A stretch of 64,000 nucleotides of DNA from the NCBI GenBank assembly GCA_022799115.1, contig JAAWNT010000012.1:19743-83742 (forward strand), read 5' to 3'. This document shows positions 40,690-51,465 of the stretch, piece after piece. The stretch's first letter is position 1; every line of letters starts with the position of its first letter. The DNA comes from Clostridiales bacterium (GTDB taxonomy: Bacteria; Bacillota; Clostridia; Oscillospirales; Acutalibacteraceae). Position numbers and translations under genes: made by a program. The notes beneath the pieces are model-generated. The model worked only from the letters and a program-made list of their open reading frames with translations. It was not told the DNA's origin and searched no databases.

Positions 40690-41862
40690 TTAGCCCCGCA
40701 AGGATAATAGCTTTTGTTTTAACTCTTCCTCGATTCTGCCCAGCTCCTGTTCCGCTTCTCTTCTCTTTTGCCGACCTTCCTCCTGAATTTGCATTACTTC
40801 GTCCAGCGTTGAAATCAGGGATTGATTCGTATATTGCAAAGTCTCGATATCCACCACGCCGCGTTCTGATTCTTTCGCGGTTTCTATGGTTCCCATCTTA
40901 AGCGCGTCGGCATTCTTGCGCAACAGTTCATTGGTCATGTCGGTCACTTCCCGCTGGGCCTGAATGGCCTGTTGGGAGTGAGCCAGTCCCAGCGCCAACA
41001 CCATCTGGCTTTTCCAGAGGGGAATGGTGTTCACCAACGTAGACTGTATTTTTTCAGTCATCATGGAATCGTTGTTTTGCACCAGCCGCACTTGCGGCGC
41101 CATCTGGATGGATACCATACGGGTAAGCTCCAGATCATGAATCTTCTTTTCAAATCGGTCGCACATGGAGGAGAGATCATTGGCGGCCTGAGCATCCTCC
41201 GGCAGACCAGATTCACTCGCCTTCGCCATCAACTCGGGAAGCTGTGTGGACCTCACCTGCTCCAGCTTCTGTTTGCCGGCCATTATGTACATGGACAGCT
41301 CTTTAAAGTAGAGTAAGTTCATATCATACATTTTATCCAGCATGGCGATGTCCTTAAGCAATTGTACCTGGTGTCCCTCCAACACCGTGCAGATCTTATC
41401 CACGCTGGCCTGAGCGGTATCATACTTGGCTTTCATGGCGTTGAGTTTATTTGAGGTCTTTTTAAAAAATCCCAAAAAGCCTTTTTCCTCTTCCTCCACA
41501 TGAAAGCTCTTCAATTCCGTCACCAGTCCAGTGAGCATACCGCCGATCTCTCCCAGATCCTTTGCCCGGACGTTTTGCAAAGCATTTTCAGAAAAATCAG
41601 CAATCTTCTTTTGGGTAGCAGCGCCAAATTGAAGCACCACGTTTGAATTGGTAATGTCGATTTGATCCGCAAAATTATCCACCATACGCTGCTCTTCCGG
41701 AGATAAGCTGCTTTTTTCCAATGCTACCGACGCAACTTTACCATCGTTGACGGCAAAGGTCTGAGGTTGAGCCGACTCCGTCACCGGATCCAAAGTTAGG
41801 CTGGGAACCACCGTATTTTTTAAATCCATTTCCAACTGTTTTTGATTCATTTCGTTATCCAT
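40690..41862 (-). CDS. TelA/YaaN-family toxic anion resistance protein
   Basis: This 390-residue, highly helical cytoplasmic protein belongs to the TelA (toxic anion/tellurite resistance) family. Its core runs from about residue 45 to 370 and includes VVLQFGAATQKKIADFSENALQNVRAKDLGEIGGMLTGLVTELKSF, FFKKTSNKLNAMKAKYDTAQASVDKICTVLEGHQVQLLKDIAMLDKMYDMN and NTIPLWKSQMVLALGLAHSQQAIQAQREVTDMTNELLRKNAD. It lies 17 bp downstream of xpaC, the same pairing as xpaC-yaaN in Bacillus. Members have been linked to tellurite, nisin and other envelope stress, but the mechanism is unknown. Confidence 0.9.
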   Translation of the reverse strand: MDNEMNQKQLEMDLKNTVVPSLTLDPVTESAQPQTFAVNDGKVASVALEKSSLSPEEQRMVDNFADQIDITNSNVVLQFGAATQKKIADFSENALQNVRAKDLGEIGGMLTGLVTELKSFHVEEEEKGFLGFFKKTSNKLNAMKAKYDTAQASVDKICTVLEGHQVQLLKDIAMLDKMYDMNLLYFKELSMYIMAGKQKLEQVRSTQLPELMAKASESGLPEDAQAANDLSSMCDRFEKKIHDLELTRMVSIQMAPQVRLVQNNDSMMTEKIQSTLVNTIPLWKSQMVLALGLAHSQQAIQAQREVTDMTNELLRKNADALKMGTIETAKESERGVVDIETLQYTNQSLISTLDEVMQIQEEGRQKRREAEQELGRIEEELKQKLLSLRG

Positions 41863-41879
41863 ATTACACGCTTCTCTCC

Positions 41880-43007
41880 TTATTTTTGAGTGCGATTGTT
41901 GTGACCGGTAGCTTTCGGTCCTGTATTGGTGAGACCTTCCTGCGCCATCATGCCTTCCAGCACGGTAATATCGGTAGCGATATCCATCGCTTCATCTTGG
42001 AACAGATAATCCAGCTGTCTTTCAAAAGCCAGCACAATGGTATGCATAATGCCCTCTATGTTGTGCATTGTTCCCGTAATATTCTCCCCATCGATCTCCT
42101 GTTCGCTCAAACGATCGTAGGAATGGAGCAGCTTAAGAGTGGTTGGTAAATAGTAATTCATAAACTTGCGGATCTGCGACGCCTTCTTCGGGTTCTCTGC
42201 AACATAACGGAAGATTTTTTCGGTGGTCTTTTCCAACTTTGAGATCTCATTGGAGATCTCTTCATTTTCAATGGCCACATTGGCCTGACGCATCTCTTCC
42301 AGCATCTTGTTTCCCTCAACAATCATCTTGTCGATCTCCCGGTTTCCAGTGGGTTTCAACTTGGCTTTTTCCTCCCGTTTAACCTTCCTTTTTTTCCCAG
42401 GGAAGAAATGCAGCATCAACAGAAAAACACTGAGCGTCAGCAATCCTAAGATTAAAAAATCGTACCACTGACTCAGGGGAAATAGCAAAATATACAGGAC
42501 GATACACACCAAAATCGACAGATAGGGAACCAGCGAAACGCCTTTCTTGGTCTCTTTTGTCTGCTCTTCCATGTCTTTGTGGGCATTATCAATGTTTGTT
42601 TTTGAAGGCTGTTTCGCCTTGGGCGGCGCTGCCTTTTTATAAGAGTAATGGTAGGAACCGTCCGGCTGCGTTGGCGCCGACTGTCCTGGTCTGGAAGCGT
42701 TTTGTCCCGATGGAGACGGGGTCTGGTTCACCCCAGTGGGTGGAACAGACTGTCCTTCCGGACGATACCCGCCATGATAAGTTTGGTAAGGATATTTTCT
42801 GTTATAGTAACGATAGGAGCTGTTTTTATCCCCGGATTGAGGCTGAGATGACCCATGGGGAGCAACCGGAGGACGCCCATTGTAGGAACAGTTTCTAGAC
42901 CAGCTCATCCGAAACAGCCACGCTCGTAAGGAATCCATTAGAGAAATCAATATTCGATAGAGCCCGGAGGAATAAAAATCCCAATTGTTTTTTCCCGAGT
43001 TATACAT
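41880..43007 (-). CDS. XpaC-family protein (5-bromo-4-chloroindolyl phosphate hydrolysis family)
   Basis: This 375-residue protein has a long low-complexity Pro/Ser/Tyr/Gln-rich N-terminus (about 35-140), two adjacent membrane segments (about 160-180 and 184-203), a basic stretch (FPGKKRKVKREEK) and a helical XpaC domain (about 215-350, EIDKMIVEGNKMLEEMRQ, KTTEKIFRYVAENPKKASQIRKFMNYYLPTTLKLLHSYDRL). The enzyme name is historical and no hydrolase motif is seen. It is translated 17 bp ahead of telA from a strong promoter. It probably anchors the TelA partner at the membrane, which is inference. Confidence 0.88.
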   Translation of the reverse strand: MYNSGKNNWDFYSSGLYRILISLMDSLRAWLFRMSWSRNCSYNGRPPVAPHGSSQPQSGDKNSSYRYYNRKYPYQTYHGGYRPEGQSVPPTGVNQTPSPSGQNASRPGQSAPTQPDGSYHYSYKKAAPPKAKQPSKTNIDNAHKDMEEQTKETKKGVSLVPYLSILVCIVLYILLFPLSQWYDFLILGLLTLSVFLLMLHFFPGKKRKVKREEKAKLKPTGNREIDKMIVEGNKMLEEMRQANVAIENEEISNEISKLEKTTEKIFRYVAENPKKASQIRKFMNYYLPTTLKLLHSYDRLSEQEIDGENITGTMHNIEGIMHTIVLAFERQLDYLFQDEAMDIATDITVLEGMMAQEGLTNTGPKATGHNNRTQK

Positions 43008-43043
43008 TTCTTATCCTGCCTTTACTGTCACTGACATGTCGTT

Positions 43044-43076
43044 TCCCTCGTATTCCGGTCGTCGCACCGGAGGGAG
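43044..43076 (-). other. Hairpin in the xpaC leader
   Basis: CCGGT / ACCGG with an outer CCCTC / GAGGG stem forms a two-part hairpin in the 5' leader, about 35 nt before the xpaC start and about 20 nt below the expected transcription start. No T-run follows, so it is not a terminator. Confidence 0.45.
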
Positions 43077-43101
43077 CGCAATCAATATGTTTGTTTCTTT
43101 C

Positions 43102-43130
43102 ATTCTAAGGAATTTTATTCTTGGTGTCAA
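43102..43130 (-). promoter_or_regulatory. Strong sigma-A promoter of xpaC-telA
   Basis: On the minus strand a perfect TTGACA (43125-43130) and TAGAAT (43102-43107) are 17 nt apart, about 95 nt before xpaC. Confidence 0.85.
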
Positions 43131-43208
43131 GCGACAGATCTGTAAACAATTGCCCGAAAAAGCTGGTTTTCCACGATCGTGTCAAGCTAAGCGGCATCTC
43201 TCTCTCGG

Positions 43209-45245
<2,037 letters not shown>

Positions 45246-45306
45246 TTATTTTGTTGCGATTTTCACTGCATAATAATCCATATTATACCCAAAACCATAC
45301 GGTATA

Positions 45307-46005
45307 TCAACTGCCTGTTTGCCCGCGGAGCCGGGCCAGATCAGCGATATCGGTGGCGTTATCCGCGGTTAGTCCTGCGTATACTTCGGGAACCTCTCCC
45401 ACAATGACGGTTTCGGCCACGATGACGCTTGTTTCCACTTCTGTGGAAGAATTATAATAACCGGGGATAATGGCAAAGATGCTGGTATGTACAGTCAGGT
45501 AGATCTGATGTCTGGTCTGATTGATCCCCGCAGATTCAAACTTGCTGGTAAACTCAGTTTGTACATTGCCGGACAAGGACAGGTGTAAGGGAAGTTTGGG
45601 GCCTCGGCCCCGTGTAAATTCACTGTCAATCAAGGTTCCTATCGGAATCTGTAACGTCTCATCCATAATTTCCCCAATCCGCTCCTGTGAATGCAGGCTG
45701 ACCGCCGCTTTCAGCTCATTCATACGGATGGAGTTTGCTCCAATGGCCAAAATCTTTCCATCAGATCCTCGTTCAATGTTTACTAAATCTTTATATGTAA
45801 CCTGCTCCTGTGTCATTTCCTCCAACACCACCTGATTGATGACCTTGTTGGAAATGGTTTTAGCCTGATTGACCGACAAAGCCCGAACCAATGGGCGAAG
45901 CTGGCAATCAATAAACAGAATCAATCCCAATATTACCGCTAAAATCAGTATCAGTTTATATTTCACTTTGAGGCGCCGTCTGCCTATTCTTCTGCGATGT
46001 CTCAA
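45307..46005 (-). CDS. yunB: Sporulation protein YunB
   Basis: This 232-residue protein has a very basic N-terminus (MRHRRRIGRRRLKVKYK), one membrane segment (about 18-35) and an extracytoplasmic domain with VNQAKTISNKVINQVVLEEM, IPIGTLIDSEFTRGRGPKLPLHLSLSGNVQTEFTSKFESAGINQTRHQIYL and EVETSVIVAETVIVGEVPEVYAGL. This is the YunB family, made under SigE in Bacillus sporulation, function unknown. It supports a spore-forming host. No SigE promoter was identified with confidence. Confidence 0.9.
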   Translation of the reverse strand: MRHRRRIGRRRLKVKYKLILILAVILGLILFIDCQLRPLVRALSVNQAKTISNKVINQVVLEEMTQEQVTYKDLVNIERGSDGKILAIGANSIRMNELKAAVSLHSQERIGEIMDETLQIPIGTLIDSEFTRGRGPKLPLHLSLSGNVQTEFTSKFESAGINQTRHQIYLTVHTSIFAIIPGYYNSSTEVETSVIVAETVIVGEVPEVYAGLTADNATDIADLARLRGQTGS

Positions 46006-46176
46006 GAAATCGCCCCCATTATTTCGCTTTATTCCAGTATATCCGCAAAATACAAATTGGTGAGCGTTTTCTATTTAGCCTGCAAAATGTTCCATTTACA
46101 GGCAAATTCTTTTATTTCTCGATCAAAACAACGGCAATTTCTATCAATGATTCGACCCAAAGCGCGCGGAGCATTA

Positions 46177-46893
46177 CTATAAAAACAGGGACTCACCGGT
46201 TATTGGATCTTCAAAATCACTCTGGTTTAGAGAAACGTAATCATCGTCTGCAACGATGATATGATCGATCAGCTTAACTCCAATCAACTGAAGAGCATCC
46301 CGCACCGATGCGGTAGCTACCAAATCATCCCTGGAAGGAAGAGCAATTCCACTGGGATGATTATGGGCAAGAATGGCCAGGCTCGCGTTATAGCGCATGG
46401 CAAGCTCGACAATCTTCCTCATATAGATATCCGCTCCATTGATGTTTCCTTCGTTAACCACCCCGCAATAAAGCTGCTTGCGTTTGCCGTCCATCAACAC
46501 AAGAATGACGGTTTCATTTGTTCTGCCTACGAACTTGTGCATTAGCAGATCGCCTACCACATCATCGGATACCAATTTATTGCTTCGTTTGTGTTTGTCC
46601 TCCAAATAAATTCTAGCGATCTGTGGAGTCAGTTTAATGAGAATCGCCGCACATTTGGTGAGCTTTCCCACCTTCATCAGGGTGTCAACGGGCGCGTCAA
46701 ACACTGCGGATAGGGAACCAAACTGCTGGATTAACATATGTGCCAGTTCGTTTGTGTTTTTCCGGGGAACAGCGTAATACAACAGCATCTCCAGCGCTTC
46801 ATGGGGTTCAAACACATCCAATCCATCCAGTAGAAATTTGTCTCGCATCCGATCCCGGTGACCATTATGGTTTGAAGTCACTTTTTTACTCAT
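46177..46893 (-). CDS. radC: RadC-family JAB/MPN domain protein
   Basis: This 238-residue protein has an N-terminal HhH-like region (NGHRDRMRDKFLLDGLDVFEPHEALEMLLYYAVPRKNTNELAHMLIQQFGSL) and a C-terminal JAB/MPN+ metalloprotease-like domain (about 110-235) with the motif ILAHNHPSGIALPSRDDLVATASV carrying the His-x-His and Ser/Asp zinc-site residues. Despite the name, a DNA repair role for RadC is not established. It is preceded by TATAAT with a weak -35. Confidence 0.92.
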   Translation of the reverse strand: MSKKVTSNHNGHRDRMRDKFLLDGLDVFEPHEALEMLLYYAVPRKNTNELAHMLIQQFGSLSAVFDAPVDTLMKVGKLTKCAAILIKLTPQIARIYLEDKHKRSNKLVSDDVVGDLLMHKFVGRTNETVILVLMDGKRKQLYCGVVNEGNINGADIYMRKIVELAMRYNASLAILAHNHPSGIALPSRDDLVATASVRDALQLIGVKLIDHIIVADDDYVSLNQSDFEDPITGESLFL

Positions 46894-47014
46894 TCTATCT
46901 ATTCTCCTGCGTGAATTTAATTCACCTATTGAAAAATAACCTACTTTTTGTTATGTTTATTATAACGTATTTCCTATTTTTTGAAAAGTATTTCTGTCCA
47001 GCCAGTCTATTGCA

Positions 47015-47023
47015 TGCTATAAT
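47015..47023 (+). promoter_or_regulatory. Extended -10 promoter of the pseudouridine synthase gene
   Basis: TGC-TATAAT (extended -10) lies 22 nt before the start codon, with AGGAGTG between. I see no good -35 at the right distance. Confidence 0.5.
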
Positions 47024-47045
47024 AAGAATCAGGAGTGATTAAAAC

Positions 47046-48008
47046 ATGAAAACAGTTACCATTGGAAAAAACGACGCTGGACAGAGGTTGGACAAGTTTC
47101 TTACCAAAACGTTTCCGAAGCTGCCACAGTCTCTTTTATATAAATATATCCGAACAAAACGCGTCAAATTAAACGGGAAGCGATGTCAAATTTCTACGCG
47201 TCTTTCAGAAGGGGACCTTCTTAGCCTCTTTATCAAGGACGAATTTTTTGAAGAAGCGCCCGCTCAATTCGATTTTTTAAAAGCTCCCAAGGAAATCTCG
47301 GTTCTCTATGAGGATGACCAAATTCTTTTGGTGGATAAAAAGCCGGGACTGATCGTTCATCCAGATGAACACTATCATTTTGACTCTTTGATTGCGCGAA
47401 TTCAGCACTACCTTTATGACAAAGGGGAATACAATCCCAAAGAGGAGCATTCCTTTGCTCCTGCCCTGGTTAACCGGATCGACCGAAATACCGGCGGTAT
47501 TGTCATTGCCGCTAAAACGGCGGAAGCACTGCGTATTTTAAACCTCAAAATGAAAGAACGGGAATTGGAAAAATATTATTTATGCATCGTGCATGGAAAG
47601 CTTTTGAAAAAGGCGGACACATTAACCGGATATCTTGAGAAAAACGAATCGCAAAACCGGGTATATATTTCCACACGTCCCACCCCGAATACCCGTACCA
47701 TCAAAACCAAATATCAGGTTCTTGAGGAGCGCGGCTCCTTCTCCCTGTTAGAAATTCAATTGCTTACCGGCAGAACGCATCAAATCCGAGCCCATATGGC
47801 TTCCATCGGACACCCTTTGGTAGGTGATGGAAAATACGGTACAAATGCGCAAAATAAGGCTACCGGCTATAAAAGGCAGGCGCTTTATTCCTACAAACTG
47901 ATCTTTCGATTTACCACAGACGGTGGAATTTTACAATACTTAGATGGGAAGGAATTCACTGTTCCAACCGTTTGGTTCGTGGATGACTTTCACTCATGGA
48001 AGGCATAG
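47046..48008 (+). CDS. RluA-family 23S rRNA/tRNA pseudouridine synthase
   Basis: This 320-residue protein has an N-terminal S4 RNA-binding domain (QRLDKFLTKTFPKLPQSLLYKYIRTKRVKLNGKRCQ) and an RluA-type catalytic domain. VLYEDDQILLVDKKPGLIVHPDEH precedes the active-site motif ALVNRIDRNTGGIVIAAKTAEA (catalytic Asp; the usual HRLD reads NRID here), and LLEIQLLTGRTHQIRAHMASIGHPLVGDGKYG follows. The RNA target is uncertain; the family includes RluC, RluD and several Firmicutes paralogues. It is a single gene between divergent radC and a bidirectional terminator. Confidence 0.92.
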   Translation: MKTVTIGKNDAGQRLDKFLTKTFPKLPQSLLYKYIRTKRVKLNGKRCQISTRLSEGDLLSLFIKDEFFEEAPAQFDFLKAPKEISVLYEDDQILLVDKKPGLIVHPDEHYHFDSLIARIQHYLYDKGEYNPKEEHSFAPALVNRIDRNTGGIVIAAKTAEALRILNLKMKERELEKYYLCIVHGKLLKKADTLTGYLEKNESQNRVYISTRPTPNTRTIKTKYQVLEERGSFSLLEIQLLTGRTHQIRAHMASIGHPLVGDGKYGTNAQNKATGYKRQALYSYKLIFRFTTDGGILQYLDGKEFTVPTVWFVDDFHSWKA

Positions 48009-48073
48009 AACTTCTATAGAAATCCTTTAAAAACCAATCGCAAATAAAGTCTGAACGCTTGGTTCTAAAACGC

Positions 48074-48107
48074 AGAAAAAGAGGCTCTTTGTAGAGCCTC
48101 TTTTTCC
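48074..48107. terminator. Bidirectional terminator after the pseudouridine synthase gene
   Basis: AAAAAGAGGCTCT pairs perfectly with AGAGCCTCTTTTT around 4 nt, giving T-runs on both strands, 65 nt after the stop. Confidence 0.85.
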
Positions 48108-48113
48108 ATTGCG

Positions 48114-48315
48114 TTATTCCGCCAGCGAATCAATTCCCTTAGCCGCCCAATCCAAAGCGGATTGCACATCACCGCTTGTCAACCTTACCTAATCTGAAAT
48201 GCTCGCTTTTTACCTCACAGGTAAAAATATCCTCCAGCACATTAACTCGCTTTTCTTTTAACATCACGTTTAACCCGCGCACTCCGATATTGTTTCGCTG
48301 TGATGAAAAAGTCCC
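48114..48315 (-). pseudogene. C-terminal remnant of a flavodoxin-like gene (no start, frameshifted)
   Basis: The minus strand encodes GTFSSQRNNIGVRGLNVMLKEKRVNVLEDIFTCEVKSEHFRLGK without any start codon. About 70 nt before a terminal TAA the frame shifts by one base to RLTSGDVQSALDWAAKGIDSLAE. The joined segment looks like the last 70 residues of a flavodoxin-like domain (the GTF..RNN..GVRG pattern). The assignment is from pattern only. It lies between the his operon end and a terminator and seems a degraded gene. Confidence 0.45.
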
Positions 48316-48367
48316 ATTTTATGAATAAACTTTTTGTTCATTCGCGGCACAACAAATCTCAACGTTA

Positions 48368-48694
48368 TCAGCTGTTTTTATCCACTTGATGAAACGTTTT
48401 TAAATTTCCTGTTTTTTGACTGCGTTTCTCTAGCTCTGCCAGTACGTTCTCCAAAGGGATCCCTTGATTCACCATCAGCACCATCAGATGATAAAGCAAA
48501 TCGGATATTTCCAATACGGTTTCCCCATTGTCTCCGTTTTTAGCGGCAATTATCACTTCGCTGCATTCTTCCCCGCACTTTTTTAAAATCTTATCAATTC
48601 CTTTGTCAAATAAATAGCAGGTATAAGAACCCTCCACGGGATTTTCTTTTCTCTGAATTACCGTGTTGTACAACGATAACAACGAATCATTCAT
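48368..48694 (-). CDS. hisE: Phosphoribosyl-ATP pyrophosphatase
   Basis: This HisE of about 108 residues hydrolyses PR-ATP to PR-AMP (histidine step 2). The helical MazG-like core shows [60 protein letters not shown] with the Glu/Asp metal residues. I chose ATG 48694, which follows GGAGGAG, over a start at 48769 inside hisI; the genes then overlap by 8 bp. It is the last gene of the operon. No clear terminator is seen between it and the pseudogene. Confidence 0.93.
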   Translation of the reverse strand: MNDSLLSLYNTVIQRKENPVEGSYTCYLFDKGIDKILKKCGEECSEVIIAAKNGDNGETVLEISDLLYHLMVLMVNQGIPLENVLAELEKRSQKTGNLKTFHQVDKNS

Positions 48695-49076
48695 TTTCTT
48701 CACTCCTCCAAATTTCTCGAAAAAAACAGCTGTGAGATCCAGTATGACAGGCCGCTCCAATCTGCTCAACCTTTATCAAAAGGGTATCCTGATCGCAATC
48801 CCCGTGAATGCTAATCACTTTTTGCAGATGCCCGGAGGTTGCGCCTTTGTTCCACAATTCTTGGCGGGAACGGCTGTAAAACCAGGTATATCCCGTTTCA
48901 AAGGTCTTTCTCATGGATTCCCGATTCATATAGGCCAGCATCAACACCTCTTTGGTACTTTCCTCCTGCACAATTGCAGGAACTAAATCAGCCTTTTGAA
49001 AAAAAACTTCTAGAAAGGTTTTTAACTTTACAGCTCCATCATCTCTTTGGCTGGTCTCTTGATTCCAAACAATCAT
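48687..49076 (-). CDS. hisI: Phosphoribosyl-AMP cyclohydrolase
   Basis: This 129-residue HisI opens the adenine ring of PR-AMP (step 3). It has [91 protein letters not shown], where the GDCDQD Asp/Cys and ACHTGSHSC residues bind zinc and magnesium. It is separate from hisE, not fused, and overlaps hisA by 4 bp. Confidence 0.95.
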   Translation of the reverse strand: MIVWNQETSQRDDGAVKLKTFLEVFFQKADLVPAIVQEESTKEVLMLAYMNRESMRKTFETGYTWFYSRSRQELWNKGATSGHLQKVISIHGDCDQDTLLIKVEQIGAACHTGSHSCFFREIWRSEENE

Positions 49077-49798
49077 TGTTTTCCCTCTTTCGCTATGGCA
49101 ATGGCTTCCCGCAGATCCAAATTCCCTGTATAAACGGCCTTGCCACAGATTGCGCCATATAAGCCTAAATCCTTCAAATTGAGGATGTCCTTACTATTTG
49201 CTACCCCACCGCTGGCGATTATATCACAGGAAACCGCTTGATTGATCCGGTCCAGCTGCGCCAGATTAGGGCCGGCTAAGGTGCCGTCTTGGGAAATATC
49301 TGTAAAGATTATTTTCTTTACACCAATCAATTCCATTTGCTTCGCCAATTCCAGATAAGAAACCACAGAGGTTTGAAGCCAACCTTCAGCAGCTACCATG
49401 CCATTCCGCGCATCAATGCCCACAGCAATGCGATCGCCGTATTCCTTTACCGCCTGTTTGACAAACTCTGGCTCCTTCACTGCCGCAGAGCCCAATATTA
49501 CCCGGGTAATCCCATGTTCCAGATAATAGGAAACGGTTTCCATATCCCGGATTCCTCCGCCAATCTCTATTTGCAGGTTGGTGGATTGACTCACCTCCAA
49601 AATAGTCTCCCGATTTTTCGGAGATCCGTCCTTGGCCCCATCCAAATCCACCATATGCAGCCATTGCGCGCCGGCTGTCTCAAAGGCCAACGCCGTTTCT
49701 ACAGGATCTTCCGCCACCTTGTGGGCAGTGGCATAATCGCCTCTTAATAACCGCACGCAGTTTCCGTCTTTAAGATCAATCGCTGGCAAAATAATCAA
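49073..49798 (-). CDS. hisA: ProFAR isomerase
   Basis: This (beta/alpha)8 barrel of about 241 residues isomerises ProFAR to PRFAR (step 4). Its start is [31 protein letters not shown] with the catalytic Asp. It also shows [59 protein letters not shown] (second Asp) and [20 protein letters not shown]. These are HisA rather than HisF features. The start is TTG 49798 with AAGGAGG 8 nt upstream; the longer ORF to 49882 overlaps hisB and lacks homology. It follows hisB after 13 bp, where hisH would normally stand. Confidence 0.93.
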   Translation of the reverse strand: MIILPAIDLKDGNCVRLLRGDYATAHKVAEDPVETALAFETAGAQWLHMVDLDGAKDGSPKNRETILEVSQSTNLQIEIGGGIRDMETVSYYLEHGITRVILGSAAVKEPEFVKQAVKEYGDRIAVGIDARNGMVAAEGWLQTSVVSYLELAKQMELIGVKKIIFTDISQDGTLAGPNLAQLDRINQAVSCDIIASGGVANSKDILNLKDLGLYGAICGKAVYTGNLDLREAIAIAKEGKQ

Positions 49799-49811
49799 TA
49801 TTAACGCCTCC

Positions 49812-50393
49812 TTACTCCAATATTCCCTTGGTGGATAACACCTGTCCGCTCTGGTTTTTTGTAACCGCCAAACGTAGCGCATGGGCCACCGCTTTATACA
49901 ATGCTTCTATCATGTGATGGGAATTTGTTCCATAAACTGCCTTGGTATGAAGGGTGAGTCCAGCATGAAAAGCCAGAGCCCGCATAAACTCTTCGGTCAT
50001 ACAGCTGTCGTAACCGCCTACCCGCTCTTCCGGGAATTTGGCATCAAAAACCAGAAAGGGCCGGCCGCTGATATCCACAGCAGCAAACGCCAGGGATTCA
50101 TCCATCGGAACATAAAAGGATCCAAAACGGGTAATCCCCTTTTTGTCGCCTAGCGCCTGGGAAATGGCTTTGCCCAGTACAATTCCCGTATCCTCAATGG
50201 TGTGGTGACAATCCACTTCAAGATCGCCTTTGACTTTTACAGAAAGGCCAAATCCTCCATGCATGGCAAAGGCGGTAAGCATATGGTCAAAAAAGCCGAT
50301 TCCCGTATCAATGGTAATCTCTCCACCATCCAGGCATATACTCAAATCAATGTCGGTTTCTCCGGTTTTTCTTTTGATTTTAGCCTCACGCAC
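49812..50393 (-). CDS. hisB: Imidazoleglycerol-phosphate dehydratase
   Basis: This IGPD of about 193 residues removes water from imidazoleglycerol phosphate (step 6), the monofunctional form without a phosphatase domain. It has DIDLSICLDGGEITIDTGIGFFDHMLTAFAMHGGFGLSVKVKGDLEVDCHHTIEDTGIVLGKAI with the first manganese-binding FDHML and DCHHTIED, and ALAFHAGLTLHTKAVYGTNSHHMIEALYKAVAHALR with the second HxxHHxxE site. GTG 50393 with GAGGAG 9 nt upstream was chosen over TTG 50402, which touches the ribosome binding site. Confidence 0.95.
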   Translation of the reverse strand: MREAKIKRKTGETDIDLSICLDGGEITIDTGIGFFDHMLTAFAMHGGFGLSVKVKGDLEVDCHHTIEDTGIVLGKAISQALGDKKGITRFGSFYVPMDESLAFAAVDISGRPFLVFDAKFPEERVGGYDSCMTEEFMRALAFHAGLTLHTKAVYGTNSHHMIEALYKAVAHALRLAVTKNQSGQVLSTKGILE

Positions 50394-50406
50394 TTTACAC
50401 AACTCC

Positions 50407-51462
50407 TCAACGATTCATAAATTCCCGCAGTAAGCGAAGCGCTTCTTGATTTTCCTCTGGGCTTCCCGCTGTTATTCGCAGGTATTGTCCCATAAAACGG
50501 ATCGCTACCCCCTGCTCCAAAAAGAAATCAAAGGCTTCTTTTGCTTGATCCATCCGAAGAAATACAAAGTTGGTACATGTGGGATACACATGCAACCGGC
50601 TGGGAAACTTTTGTTCCAGCTCAGAGATCCCCTGGTATAACTTCTCCCGTGCAGAAATCAATTCACCGCATGCCTTCTGCAGCGCCTCCTTGTGAGAAAA
50701 CAACTGAATTCCCGCTTGCTGAGTAAAAGAATTGACATTATACGGAGATTTCACCGCTCGCAGCGCTCTGGTAATCACCGGATTGGCCACCGCAAATCCC
50801 AGGCGGATCGCGGCTCCTCCCACCGCTTTAGAGCTGGTGCGAAGAATAATCAGGTTGTCATACTGTTCCACTTCTCCCAACAAGGATTGATCCCAGAAAT
50901 CCATATACGCTTCATCCAACACCACTAAGGCGTTAACGCAGCGGATCAGGCGGCGCACCTCGTCTGCGGCTAGGCCCAAAGAGGTGGGGTTACAGGGATT
51001 GGAAAAGATGATCATTTTTGCGTTTTCATTGCGACAAGCCGCAATGAGCTGATCGACGCTGATACTCAAATCCTCTTCTTTATCCACAACCACACACGGC
51101 GCCTCTGAGATTGAGGCATAAAACTGATACATGGAAAAATCGGGTTTTACCGTTATGACCTTCTCCCCTTTCATTAAAAAGGCGGTCATAATCAAGGAGA
51201 TCAGTTCATCCGACCCATTGCCCGCTGTAACCAACTGGGGATCAATGGAATAATACCCGGCAAAAGCTTTACACAGTTTGGTGCAGCAGGGATCGGGGTA
51301 CCGATTGAAGGGCATGGACGCGATATCCTGCGCCAAATTTTGCCTTACCTCTTCCGGCAGCGGAAGAAAAGATTCATTGGCATCCAGACGGATCCGGTAA
51401 TTCCCGCTGATAGGATCGTAGGGCTCTAAATCAGAAATTTTACGATTGAGGCGGTATGCCAT
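50407..51462 (-). CDS. hisC: Histidinol-phosphate aminotransferase
   Basis: This 351-residue PLP aminotransferase converts imidazole acetol phosphate to histidinol phosphate (step 7). Visible segments are IRLDANESFLPLPEEVR near the start, GNGSDELISLIMTAFL (PLP phosphate), MIIFSNPCNPTSLGL (Asn), LVVLDEAYMDF (Asp and Tyr) and LIILRTSSKAVGGAAIRLGFAVA with the Schiff-base Lys. It lies 3 bp after hisD and 13 bp before hisB. Confidence 0.95.
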   Translation of the reverse strand: MAYRLNRKISDLEPYDPISGNYRIRLDANESFLPLPEEVRQNLAQDIASMPFNRYPDPCCTKLCKAFAGYYSIDPQLVTAGNGSDELISLIMTAFLMKGEKVITVKPDFSMYQFYASISEAPCVVVDKEEDLSISVDQLIAACRNENAKMIIFSNPCNPTSLGLAADEVRRLIRCVNALVVLDEAYMDFWDQSLLGEVEQYDNLIILRTSSKAVGGAAIRLGFAVANPVITRALRAVKSPYNVNSFTQQAGIQLFSHKEALQKACGELISAREKLYQGISELEQKFPSRLHVYPTCTNFVFLRMDQAKEAFDFFLEQGVAIRFMGQYLRITAGSPEENQEALRLLREFMNR

Positions 51463-51465
51463 ACT

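Noticed and set aside
49073..49882. hisA gene being a mislabelled hisF
   Set aside because: The opening [17 protein letters not shown] and [16 protein letters not shown] are HisA features.
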